This document shows positions 1-6,945 of a DNA stretch of 17,486 bases, piece after piece. Under the pieces are notes generated by a model. It saw only the letters and a list, made by a program, of their open reading frames with translations. It ran no database searches and was not told the origin of the DNA. A program made the translations under genes and the position numbers. This DNA comes from Hyphomicrobiales bacterium (GTDB taxonomy: Bacteria > Pseudomonadota > Alphaproteobacteria > Rhizobiales > HXMU1428-3). Each line of letters begins with the position of its first letter. Position 1 is the first letter of the stretch. Location of the stretch: the NCBI GenBank assembly GCA_021775385.1, contig JAJFHW010000025.1:1-17486 (forward strand). The letters are read 5' to 3'.

Positions 1-539
1 AGTTGTGTGAAGTTTTTTGTTGCTCTTTGAACGATCAAAGACCCTTGAAGAGCATCGATGAACAGATAAGCTAAATCTTGTGGTGTTTCACTAAAATTAA
101 ACTCACCCGATTTCTTACCTTTTGAGAGAATACCTTCTAACCACTTAACATGATCATCAAAGAAGAGAGCCACTTCTGCCTGCATATTAGGCGGTAGAGC
201 CATAAATTCTCCGGCAAGTGAGGCACAGAGACAAATCTTATCTCCTGTCTCGCCTAAATCCTTGTAAGGGGTAAAATAAAATGTGAGCGCTTGCATCGCT
301 GTAGCGGTTTCGTCATTTGTTAAACGGTTTAAAGCAACAGCAAAATTCATCCGATAGCGTTGGACAACGGCAATGCCCAGCGCTTCCTTACTTGCAAAGT
401 GATGGGTAATACTTGGTTTCTTGATGCCAACTAAATCAGCAATATCTTGAAAGCTGATGGCGTTGAACCCTCTTTTTTGTATAAGGTCCTGACTGATATC
501 AAGAATTTTATCTTTTGTGTTGATTACAGTATTCTCCAT
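1..539 (-). CDS. TetR/AcrR family transcriptional regulator (3' end cut by window)
   Basis: Translating the reverse strand from the ATG at 537-539 gives 179 residues with no stop before the window start, so the C-terminus is missing. Residues 10-55 are a typical TetR DNA-binding head: a helix after KILD, then FQDIADLVGIKKPSITHHF with the usual HHF/YYF ending and SKEAL after it. The rest is the variable ligand-binding and dimer domain. Residues 102-111 (ICLCASLAGE) carry two cysteines, C103 and C105, in the position where NemR-like members have a redox or electrophile-sensing Cys. An AAAGG sequence lies just upstream of the ATG. The gene is the last visible one of a five-gene operon with cupin, SDR, GST and MAPEG genes, and probably represses it. 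Family assignment is firm. The inducer is inferred only from the neighbours. Confidence 0.93.
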   Translation of the reverse strand, partial: MENTVINTKDKILDISQDLIQKRGFNAISFQDIADLVGIKKPSITHHFASKEALGIAVVQRYRMNFAVALNRLTNDETATAMQALTFYFTPYKDLGETGDKICLCASLAGEFMALPPNMQAEVALFFDDHVKWLEGILSKGKKSGEFNFSETPQDLAYLFIDALQGSLIVQRATKNFTQ

Positions 540-572
540 AAAACCTTTATATACTACCTCTACTTAATCTGC

Positions 573-1262
573 TTAAATTGAACCGCGTTTACTCCAAAAT
601 TGACAACCGTTCTTTGTTTTCATAACTGCTTTGCTCTCTTTGGGCAAACGTATCCAGCTGTATTTTTCCAATTTTTTGCCGTCAAATTCAACAGACCCTT
701 CTAAAATCAGGATTTCAATACGATGTTCATTCGTTTTCAAGGTGTGCTCTGTTTGTGGTTCTAATTTTTCAAGTTGTACATGTTCTCGTTCATTTTTAAA
801 GAGCTGTATTTGGTTGTGATTATTCTTGGGCCCAGTGTTGCGACCATTTTTGTCATCACTGTTGTGCCAGAGGGCAGTGCTTGTATCCAGATTAACCTGT
901 GGCTCACCTTTTTCATCCATTTGGCATAATTTGACGAAAATCGTGCAACCTTCTTCACTGTGCGGAGCATGGCTGCTGCCTGGTGGATTTCTTACATAAT
1001 AGCCTTTGCCATAATCACCGGATTGATCAGAGAAAGTCCCATCCAGTACAAAATATTCTTCGCCGCCACCATGAGTGTGACTTGAAAATGAGGATCCTGG
1101 TGCATAGCGTACAATTGATGTCGCTCGACCGGCTTCAGCTTCTTCACGTTCTAAACGCCGCCTATCAACCCCTGGCAGTGGCGAGGGGCTCCAGTCCATT
1201 TTATCCGTTTCAATAATTATGCTTTTTGAAAAATCTAAGTTGATATTGCGATCATTGCTCAT
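573..1262 (-). CDS. Two-domain cupin protein, ChrR-cupin-like
   Basis: This is a 229-residue protein with no signal peptide. The first cupin barrel spans about residues 40-112. It carries the metal-binding set H62-x-H64 followed by the double Glu E68-E69, then V/G-rich strands and His at 98 and 101. The pattern HTHGGGEEYFVLDGTF resembles the cupin of the anti-sigma factor ChrR. The N-terminal zinc-binding anti-sigma part of ChrR is absent, so it should not be called an anti-sigma factor. Residues 150-225 look like a second cupin fold (LILEGSVEFDG) without the His set, probably not metal-binding. GGGAG lies 7 bases before the ATG. The SDR gene ends 22 bases upstream and the TetR gene follows 33 bases downstream, in one operon. 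A metal-dependent oxygenase or binding role is possible; the substrate is unknown. Confidence 0.85.
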   Translation of the reverse strand: MSNDRNINLDFSKSIIIETDKMDWSPSPLPGVDRRRLEREEAEAGRATSIVRYAPGSSFSSHTHGGGEEYFVLDGTFSDQSGDYGKGYYVRNPPGSSHAPHSEEGCTIFVKLCQMDEKGEPQVNLDTSTALWHNSDDKNGRNTGPKNNHNQIQLFKNEREHVQLEKLEPQTEHTLKTNEHRIEILILEGSVEFDGKKLEKYSWIRLPKESKAVMKTKNGCQFWSKRGSI

Positions 1263-1284
1263 TAAATCACTCCCGTTTGGCTCA

Positions 1285-1998
1285 TTAGAATACCTCAGTA
1301 TGGGGACGCAAATCGAGTTCCTGTGTCCAACATGATAGATCTTGTTTGATTAAATTAATATATTGCTCTGCTAGAGCTGTTGAGTTTATGCATTTACTCA
1401 ATGGTAAATTAAATTTGTTTTGAGCTCTTTTTCCTTCAATGATGCCATCAACAATAACATGAACTATGTGAATACCCCTTGGAGCAAATTCTCTTCCTAA
1501 AGATTGGCTTAATGACCTTAGAGCAAATTTAGCCGATGAAAACGGGGCTGAGTTGGCATTCCCCTTTAATGATGCAGTCGCTCCGGTGAAGAGAATTGTT
1601 CCTGATTTATTTTCAATCATATGAGGGATGAGTTCTTTACAGACAGTGACAGCTGTTTTCACCATCCCATTCCAACTTTCCGAGAATTCATCGATTGAGC
1701 AATCCAAAAATGGTTTCAAAACAAGTTGCGCCGGATTGTGAATATAGACGGCTATTGGGCCGACATCTTTTTCAAGACGTTCAATCTGAGATTTGATAAA
1801 CATTGTATCATTCAGATTTCCAAGTACAGCTTCGCCACCCTGAGTATCCTGGAACTTCAATATCAAATCAGACTTTTCATTTGAAGATCTTGCTATTCCA
1901 ACAACATGATACTCTTCAGCAATTAATTTTTGCAAAAGAGCATTACTGAATTCAGATGCTGTTCCTATTCCACCGATTATTGCAACTTGTTTTGTCAT
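1285..1998 (-). CDS. SDR-fold (short-chain dehydrogenase-like) protein lacking catalytic Ser and Tyr
   Basis: The start was set at the ATG at 1996-1998 because AGAGAGG lies just before it. This gives 237 residues rather than the longer reading from 2040. A Rossmann N-terminus is visible (VAIIGGIGTASEF, residues 5-17), as is an NxA-type motif (HNPA, N88) and the active-site helix FSSAKFALRSLSQSLGREF (153-171). In classical SDRs this helix starts with Tyr: here it is Phe153, while Lys157 is kept. The Ser position reads TGATASL (138-144), with no Ser at the expected place. I recall a group of alphaproteobacterial SDR-like proteins with F-x-x-x-K here, so this is likely a family trait and not damage. 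The gene sits between GST and cupin genes. A classical dehydrogenase reaction is doubtful; binding or a different reaction is equally possible. Confidence 0.85.
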   Translation of the reverse strand: MTKQVAIIGGIGTASEFSNALLQKLIAEEYHVVGIARSSNEKSDLILKFQDTQGGEAVLGNLNDTMFIKSQIERLEKDVGPIAVYIHNPAQLVLKPFLDCSIDEFSESWNGMVKTAVTVCKELIPHMIENKSGTILFTGATASLKGNANSAPFSSAKFALRSLSQSLGREFAPRGIHIVHVIVDGIIEGKRAQNKFNLPLSKCINSTALAEQYINLIKQDLSCWTQELDLRPHTEVF

Positions 1999-2020
1999 CT
2001 TGCCTCTCTTTAGGCTGTAA

Positions 2021-2071
2021 CACTCTTTAAGTAGAAGCACTCTTTAAGCAGAAGCACTCTTTAAGCAGAAG
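2021..2071. repeat. Three tandem copies of a 17-bp repeat
   Basis: The unit CACTCTTTAAGCAGAAG occurs three times head to tail (2021-2037, 2038-2054, 2055-2071), with a single T/C difference in the first copy, and a partial CACT follows. The third copy covers the last codons and TAA stop of the GST gene (minus strand); the other two fill most of the spacer before the SDR start. The near identity points to a recent duplication by slippage of the gene end. Confidence 0.95.
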
Positions 2072-2675
2072 CACTGGGGCGAGTGGAGACATCTTCATAC
2101 CATCGCTTGATATTTGGGTAGTCTTCCAATTTCTCAATTTTGATGAATAGAGCAAAGTCTATGGAGCAAAGGGCTGTGATATCTGCAATTGAATATTTAT
2201 CACCAGCTACATATTTATTTGTTGTTAGTTGCTTGTTTAATTGCTCTAAGCCGCTGCGTGCCATTTCTCTGTTTTTTTCACCCCAGTCTTTATTTTGGTA
2301 AAGCTCTATTGCACCCAAGCCTTCTGTCGCATGGTGAAAATATGTACCAACACAGCCCATAAGGGATTGCTCGACGCGTCTTTGCCACATGTCTATAACT
2401 GCGCTTTCTTTAGGAGTTGATCCCATCAGGCTAGGTTCTGGGAAAGCGTCTTCAAAATAACGACTAATCGCAAAGCTTTCACTAATATAAGTACCATCAT
2501 CTAGCTCAAGAACAGGGACGACCTCTGAAGGGTTTTTCTTCACAAACTCTTCTGTACGATGCTCGCCGGACGGCACATCAACTTGCACGAACTCGACATT
2601 GTTTATGCCTTTTTCTGCAAGGAACATGCGAACTCTACGTGGATTTGGAAACGGGTTAAATTCATATAGTTTCAT
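2061..2675 (-). CDS. Glutathione S-transferase family protein
   Basis: The 204-residue length is normal for a cytosolic bacterial GST. The thioredoxin-like N-domain (1-75) shows PNPRRVRMFLAEKG, the cis-Pro loop VVPVLEL (P54) and the glutathione gamma-glutamyl contact E66-S67 in SESFAI. The all-helical C-domain (about 88-200) includes the conserved SIADITALCSIDF motif with Asp165 and ends RPSASA. The usual N-terminal Ser/Tyr/Cys is not evident; the segment reads NPFPNPRR, as in many alphaproteobacterial members. AAGGACA precedes the ATG. It lies 19 bases after the MAPEG gene, a second glutathione-linked enzyme, and before the SDR-like gene. Its likely role is glutathione conjugation or reduction of an electrophile in the cytoplasm. 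The exact substrate cannot be told. Confidence 0.93.
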   Translation of the reverse strand: MKLYEFNPFPNPRRVRMFLAEKGINNVEFVQVDVPSGEHRTEEFVKKNPSEVVPVLELDDGTYISESFAISRYFEDAFPEPSLMGSTPKESAVIDMWQRRVEQSLMGCVGTYFHHATEGLGAIELYQNKDWGEKNREMARSGLEQLNKQLTTNKYVAGDKYSIADITALCSIDFALFIKIEKLEDYPNIKRWYEDVSTRPSASA

Positions 2676-2694
2676 TTTCTTGTCCTTTTTATAT

Positions 2695-3093
2695 TTAAAG
2701 CAGACCGAGAGTGGTTAGGCCGATGATCAACTGGCAGAAAAAACCAATTGCGAAGGCAATTGTTCTAAGGCCAGGAATACCCAATGTGTAAACAAGGAAA
2801 TGAGCTAAGCGGGCAAAGAAATAAACCATTGCTGCCGTTGCCGTGAGGGGAGTTGCCAAGCCTGTAATATGAAGGACAATGACGAGGGGGGCAAAAATTA
2901 CAAGATTTTCAACTGCATTTTCGTGTGCGCACATCATACGCTTTGCCCAAAGTGCGGTTGGGCTTGGATCTGAATTAGAATTAAAGACGGCTTGACCAAT
3001 GCCCATCTCGATAAGACGGTTTATGATGTAAGGTAACCAGAAAATGGCTGTCATTAAGACTGTGAGTGTTAACCAATAGAGTTCTGCTGTCAT
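2695..3093 (-). CDS. MAPEG family membrane protein
   Basis: The ATG at 3091-3093 was chosen because GGAG lies 6 bases before it; an upstream TTG at 3114 has no such support. The product is 132 residues, the usual size for MAPEG (membrane-associated proteins in eicosanoid and glutathione metabolism). Four hydrophobic segments are visible (about 5-28, 60-80, 83-103, 110-130). The family signature AHENAVENLVIFAPLV lies at about 57-72, and FARLAHFLVYTLGIPGLR follows at about 93-110. It is the first gene of the minus-strand operon, directly downstream of the palindromic operator candidate. MAPEG members use glutathione at the membrane, and the cytosolic GST just downstream fits that. The precise reaction is unknown. 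Confidence 0.92.
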   Translation of the reverse strand: MTAELYWLTLTVLMTAIFWLPYIINRLIEMGIGQAVFNSNSDPSPTALWAKRMMCAHENAVENLVIFAPLVIVLHITGLATPLTATAAMVYFFARLAHFLVYTLGIPGLRTIAFAIGFFCQLIIGLTTLGLL

Positions 3094-3140
3094 GATAAGC
3101 TCCGTAAATATCAATCGTTATGTAAGTTATACTATTTTAC

Positions 3141-3158
3141 CTACCTTACGTTAGGTAG
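3141..3158. promoter_or_regulatory. Candidate TetR operator overlapping the operon promoter region
   Basis: CTACCTTACGTTAGGTAG is a near-perfect 18-bp palindrome (two mismatched positions symmetric about the central ACGT). It lies 48 bases upstream of the MAPEG start. AT-rich -10-like hexamers (for example TATAAC on the minus strand) lie between it and the gene, so a bound repressor would cover the promoter. A further AGGTAG half-site is at 3192-3197, and CTACCT recurs at 554-559 in front of the tetR gene. Dyad size and place fit a TetR operator. Assignment to this TetR is inference. Confidence 0.55.
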
Positions 3159-3430
3159 TTATGCAAGGCTTAATTTCCCCCTCTCCTAGTGAGGTAGCAA
3201 TTGTGTGAATTGAGCTTTTTGTGAAATCTGAGTTTTGGATTGCTGTCATTTGAACAGGAAATGAGAAAAATTTTTAATCGGCACTTGTAATTTCATACTT
3301 GTCATATCTAATCTAGTTATCGACTGCCTAAATTAACTATCGTTACGGAACTTAATCCCCTTTGGATGTTTTTCTTACTATAATTTGTGACCACACACCT
3401 TTTAACACTGCTGAATGCGACACCAGACAT
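3159..3430. other. Divergent intergenic region between MAPEG and NAD kinase
   Basis: Apart from the operator candidate next to it and an isolated AGGTAG half-site at 3192-3197, I see no gene, RNA structure or strong promoter consensus here. It must hold the promoter of the NAD kinase gene. A TTG at 3362 opens a longer in-frame reading of NAD kinase, but the added residues do not resemble the family. Confidence 0.5.
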
Positions 3431-4210
3431 ATGACCATGACTAAATTTTCAAAAATCGCCTTTGTTTCTGGTGAGACAGATAAAGCTGAACAAGCCGTTG
3501 CTGAGTTGAAAGCTCGCTATGACCATTCTTCCGTTGAGGATGCCGATGTGATTGTCGCTCTTGGGGGCGATGGTGTTATGCTACAAACTTTGCATTCAAC
3601 GATAGACCGCCCTCGTCCGATTTATGGCATGAACTTTGGCTCTATTGGCTTTTTGATGAATGAATATAGTCTGGATGGTCTACTTGAGCGACTAGAACTT
3701 TCTGAAGAGAATATTATTCATCCTCTAAAATTGAAGGCATATAACGGGGAAAATCAGTCATTGAAGGCGCTGGCGATCAATGAAGTTTCACTGTTTCGTC
3801 AATCACACCAGGCTGCAAAGTTAAAAATTTCAGTTGATGGGCGGAAACGCCTGGGTGAATTAATTTGCGACGGGGTGATGGTGGCTACACCAGCTGGCTC
3901 CACAGCCTATAACTTTTCAGCTCATGGACCGATTTTGCCAGTAGGGGCTCAATTGCTGGCCCTTACCCCGATTAGTCCTTTTCGGCCTAGACGGTGGCGG
4001 GGAGCTTTGCTTAAAAACCATGCGGTGGTTGAGATTGAAGTATTAGAACCTTTGAAGCGCCCTATTAACGCTGTTGCGGATCATCACGAATTTAAAGACA
4101 TTCGGCGGGTAGAAATTAAGGAAGACCAATCTATTTCTTTAAGGTTATTGTTTGACCCTGGTCATGCGCTTGATGAACGTATCATAAACGAACAGTTCTT
4201 TTACTCTTGA
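3431..4210 (+). CDS. nadK: NAD kinase (ATP:NAD 2'-phosphotransferase)
   Basis: NAD kinase makes NADP from NAD and ATP in the cytoplasm. The 259-residue reading from the ATG at 3431 matches the compact alphaproteobacterial form (about 255 residues). Signatures in order: [14 protein letters not shown] with the GGDG motif at 45-48 (catalytic Asp47), [13 protein letters not shown] (66-78), the NE pair at 117-118 ([10 protein letters not shown]), and [22 protein letters not shown] (147-168), followed by LTPISPF. All key residues are present. The start is uncertain: ATGs at 3431 and 3437 both lack a good Shine-Dalgarno site, and family alignments usually begin close to the KFSKIAFV segment. It is divergent from the glutathione operon. 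NADPH feeds glutathione reduction, but the adjacency alone does not prove a link. Confidence 0.95.
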   Translation: MTMTKFSKIAFVSGETDKAEQAVAELKARYDHSSVEDADVIVALGGDGVMLQTLHSTIDRPRPIYGMNFGSIGFLMNEYSLDGLLERLELSEENIIHPLKLKAYNGENQSLKALAINEVSLFRQSHQAAKLKISVDGRKRLGELICDGVMVATPAGSTAYNFSAHGPILPVGAQLLALTPISPFRPRRWRGALLKNHAVVEIEVLEPLKRPINAVADHHEFKDIRRVEIKEDQSISLRLLFDPGHALDERIINEQFFYS

Positions 4211-4213
4211 TAA

Positions 4214-4249
4214 GGATTAACGCGTTTTTTGATCAAAACCGCTTTATCC
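4214..4249 (+). terminator. Possible weak terminator or hairpin after nadK
   Basis: GGATTAACGCG and CGCTTTATCC flank a TTTTGATCAAAA palindrome, giving an imperfect stem with internal mismatches 3 bases after the nadK stop. There is no T-tract after it, so intrinsic termination is uncertain. Confidence 0.3.
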
Positions 4250-4395
4250 GCATGCAAATTACTCATATTATTCTCGTTTTTGTCAAATCTTTTTTAAATG
4301 GTTCGGCCCTATAGTGTATTCATTGAGAAATTCAGGAACCTTAAGTTTTTAAAGTTTCAGAGTTTAGTATTGAGTTGATCTGGACCCGTAGACCT

Positions 4396-4923
4396 ATGGC
4401 AAAAATTGAATTTGAGAAACTAAGATTCGTCGTTGCAGATGATAATGCGCACATGCGCCGCATCGTTCGGACTTTATTACGTGCTTTTGGTTCACGTGAA
4501 ATTTGTGAAGCTGAAGATGGTGCTTCTGCTCTTGAAGCGGTGGAAAATTTTCTACCCGATATTCTGATCACAGATATTAAGATGCCTATTTTTGATGGGA
4601 TCGAACTGACGCAAATGATCCGTAATCCAGATGGTTCTAAACACCCATACTTACCTATTATTATGTTAACGGCTTACTCAGAACGTAAGCGCGTTTTACA
4701 GGCTAGAGATTCTGGGGTTACTGAGTTCTTATGCAAGCCCGTTTCTGCAAACGCTCTTTATAAACGGGTTCAAAATGTTATTGAGAACCCTCGCCCCTTT
4801 ATTAAGGTCAGCACCTATTTTGGACCTGATCGCCGTCGTAGTGCTGATCCAAACTTTAATGGTGATGAGCGCCGTAAAACTGATTCGAATGCCTTCATGG
4901 TTGGTGAACAAGTTTCTCTGTAA
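4396..4923 (+). CDS. Stand-alone response regulator receiver protein (CheY-like) with basic tail
   Basis: The ATG at 4396 gives 175 residues; the earlier TTG at 4375 only adds non-family residues. Residues 8-131 form a complete receiver domain: acidic pair D15-D16, phosphoacceptor Asp60 in ITDIKMP, T92 in LTAY and K114 in CKPVS. There is no DNA-binding or enzymatic output domain. The tail (about 138-175) contains STYFGPDRRR and GDERR, a motif I recall from alphaproteobacterial single-domain regulators. The Hpt gene follows 31 bases downstream on the same strand, so the two probably form a phosphotransfer pair: Hpt His to receiver Asp or the reverse. No histidine kinase is seen. The output may be protein-protein, such as motility or cell-cycle control. 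That is not shown by the sequence. Confidence 0.92.
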   Translation: MAKIEFEKLRFVVADDNAHMRRIVRTLLRAFGSREICEAEDGASALEAVENFLPDILITDIKMPIFDGIELTQMIRNPDGSKHPYLPIIMLTAYSERKRVLQARDSGVTEFLCKPVSANALYKRVQNVIENPRPFIKVSTYFGPDRRRSADPNFNGDERRKTDSNAFMVGEQVSL

Positions 4924-4954
4924 GTAATTATAGTCAATAGAGATTGAAAAAAAC

Positions 4955-5488
4955 ATGTCAGCGGAAATGCAAAAAGCTAAAGATGAAGAAATCATTGTCA
5001 TTCCTCCTCGGACTGACTTGAAAGATCGTGTTCTTAAACCGGGAAGTTCAAATGGAGCTTGCAAAAGAGCCATTAAGGCGGCTGAGAGTGCAATTGAAGA
5101 ACTTAGTGTCGAGTTTGACGGCTGGATGACTACTTCGATTGATGAGCTTTTATTAAAGCTTCCGCAAGTTCACCAAGATGGACTTAATAGTGCGGCTGGC
5201 GAAGAGCTGCATACGATTATGCATGATTTAAAAGGGCAAGCCACAACATTAGGATATCCAGTTGTTGCTGAGATTAGTGATACTCTTTGTAACTTAATGG
5301 AAAAAGCACCGGACACATCTCGGATTAGCTCTAAAATTGCAGAACTTCATGTACGCTCTATTCAAACCATTGTACAAGAATGCACTAAAAATCATGATGA
5401 CCCTAAAGCGAATGCTATTTCACTTGGCCTTCGGCAAATGGTGATGAAAATTTTAAAGCAAGAATTTGATCGGGCAGATCAAAAATAA
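4955..5488 (+). CDS. Histidine phosphotransfer (Hpt) domain protein
   Basis: This is a 177-residue soluble protein. Residues 38-145 look like the four-helix Hpt bundle, with the phosphorylatable His90 in the signature MHDLKGQATTLGYP (HxLKG). It should shuttle phosphate between a kinase or receiver elsewhere and the receiver protein encoded just upstream. The first 30 residues are charged and Pro-containing, probably flexible; the last 30 form a short helix of unknown role. A GAGA-containing purine stretch precedes the ATG. The gene ends 16 bases before the convergent transglycosylase gene ends. No catalytic ATP-binding domain is present, so it is not a kinase. Confidence 0.9.
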   Translation: MSAEMQKAKDEEIIVIPPRTDLKDRVLKPGSSNGACKRAIKAAESAIEELSVEFDGWMTTSIDELLLKLPQVHQDGLNSAAGEELHTIMHDLKGQATTLGYPVVAEISDTLCNLMEKAPDTSRISSKIAELHVRSIQTIVQECTKNHDDPKANAISLGLRQMVMKILKQEFDRADQK

Positions 5489-5504
5489 GGTCTGAGTTTA
5501 CAAC

Positions 5505-6629
5505 TTAACCTAACCCACCTTTGCGAAATAAGCCGGCAGCCTTTGATGAACTTTTTTCACCTAAGTCTAAAATTGGTTTTTGCTTAGCTACGTTATTGAC
5601 TGCAAATTTTTCATTTTGCGATGCCGCATTTGTCACAACGCCCCACACTCCAATTTGCCCTTCACCGCTTTTCTTTTCGCCAACTTGCTTTTTACCATTG
5701 ATATTGGCGGTAAGTTGCACATTTCTAGCAAGAGTTACGTGCTGTTTTTTCTGCACGGCTTTTACTTCAAAGCTATTCGTGACAGGTTGGCCTTTTAAAG
5801 CAGGCGTGTGGTTTGTGAACAATGTGCCTTCTAATCCTTGGTGAAAGATTTGCCCCGTGTGGTTTGCTTTCTCGCTCTTGGATACACTTGTAATTTCTTT
5901 ACCTGCAGCCCCGTGTGTTAGGTGATAATCAGCAGCACCTTGCAAAATAACCGGTTGTTTTACTGCCTCTAATTCTGCAATTTTCATTTCTTGTCTGTTT
6001 TGTGCAACATCGATTTTCTGTACAGAATGGCGGCGCACCAGATTATGATATAAACCTTTCACGCTGACTGCATTTCCACTTTTATAAAATAGTGATTTGT
6101 TTGAATTTGCTGCTTGTGGAAATAAATCGGCTGCTTTCATGTCTGGCTTTAGAGACGAGGCATGTATTAACTTACTGCCATTATGAGCGCCGAGAAAATG
6201 CGCGATGTAGAGTTCGCCGGATGTAGGTTTGCGACCAACTTTTGCTTCAATTGTTTCAGCATTTTGTTGAGTGAATGCGCCTGCCATTAGTGCGGCGACT
6301 TCAGGCTTGTTACGTAATGCTAGAATTTCACGCCGTGTTTCAACGTTCTCGACGCGATATTTCCCAGAACTTGTTTTTGTGATTTGTGCTGCAGCTTCTT
6401 TTAACCCCAGTTCTGGCCCTTTTTCTTTGACCATTTGCAACCAGGTGCTTTCTATAAATTGAAAAAGACCAGATGCACTTGAAGTTGGTGCTTTTACACT
6501 CGGGCGAAACCCGCTTTCTCGCTTGGCTGTGTCAACTAAATATTGAAAATCAACGCCTGTTGCTGCTGCCGCTTTTCTAAGTGCGGTCTCAATTTTAAGG
6601 GGCATTTGCGTGGTGGAACCAACAGCCAT
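5505..6629 (-). CDS. Lytic transglycosylase (SLT domain) without visible signal peptide, long C-terminal extension
   Basis: Residues 12-200 of 374 contain a soluble lytic transglycosylase-type fold: the catalytic Glu38 in KRESGFRPS, the SASGLFQFIESTW motif at 51-63, and an AHFLGAHNG segment at 143-151. Such enzymes cleave the MurNAc-GlcNAc bond of peptidoglycan and make 1,6-anhydro ends. The protein starts MAVGSTTQMPLKIE, with no hydrophobic signal segment, although the substrate is periplasmic. Residues 200-374 are polar, Lys/Gln/Asn-rich and unlike any domain I recognise. Similar signal-less SLT proteins in alphaproteobacteria are tied to flagellar or cell-pole assembly. That is family memory; no flagellar gene is in this window. 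The ribosome site before the ATG is weak. Confidence 0.85.
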   Translation of the reverse strand: MAVGSTTQMPLKIETALRKAAAATGVDFQYLVDTAKRESGFRPSVKAPTSSASGLFQFIESTWLQMVKEKGPELGLKEAAAQITKTSSGKYRVENVETRREILALRNKPEVAALMAGAFTQQNAETIEAKVGRKPTSGELYIAHFLGAHNGSKLIHASSLKPDMKAADLFPQAANSNKSLFYKSGNAVSVKGLYHNLVRRHSVQKIDVAQNRQEMKIAELEAVKQPVILQGAADYHLTHGAAGKEITSVSKSEKANHTGQIFHQGLEGTLFTNHTPALKGQPVTNSFEVKAVQKKQHVTLARNVQLTANINGKKQVGEKKSGEGQIGVWGVVTNAASQNEKFAVNNVAKQKPILDLGEKSSSKAAGLFRKGGLG

Positions 6630-6945
6630 AATCTAACCCGTTCTGTTATTGATACGCACTACGAATATGAAACTAAGAATTGTTCAACTTTACGCGATCT
6701 TTCTTAACGCTCTGTTAATCTTTTGAGTTGTGATGTTTCTTCTAGAAAATGCAGTTTTTAAGGACTTTTTCAAAAAATTGGCTTATTTAATGGTAATAGT
6801 TAGAATGTTTTTTAATAGGTTTATATGACTCTCTCATTACTTAAAGCTTTGATTGTGGTTTTACCCACTGAAAATCTACGCACTTGTGTGAATAAATGTT
6901 AAAATACAATTGATTTACGATGACCAGTTAAGATGACAAATTACT
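6630..6945. other. Divergent intergenic region between the transglycosylase and the first vWA gene
   Basis: This AT-rich stretch must hold both divergent promoters. The only patterned site I find is the TTAA-N7-TTAA box at 6704-6718. A 31-codon reading frame at 6733-6828 is treated as chance. Confidence 0.5.
6704..6718 (-). promoter_or_regulatory. CtrA-type TTAA-N7-TTAA box upstream of the transglycosylase gene
   Basis: TTAA CGCTCTG TTAA matches exactly the core of the alphaproteobacterial CtrA cell-cycle regulator site. It lies 75 bases before the transglycosylase start, in the place expected for promoter binding. The core is symmetric, so it could serve either divergent gene. In AT-rich DNA such an 8-base match is expected about once in a window this size, so support is limited. 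Confidence 0.35.

Noticed and set aside
573..1262. Calling the cupin protein an anti-sigma factor of the ChrR type
   Set aside because: Only the cupin part resembles ChrR; the zinc-binding anti-sigma domain is absent and no ECF sigma gene is nearby.
3362..3430. Upstream TTG-initiated extension of NAD kinase
   Set aside because: The added residues do not resemble the N-terminus of the family, and ATGs at 3431/3437 fit the usual length.
6733..6828. 31-codon reading frame in the gap between the transglycosylase and first vWA gene
   Set aside because: Short, AT-driven composition (Phe, Leu, Lys, Ile), only a weak GAG before the ATG, and no recognisable product.
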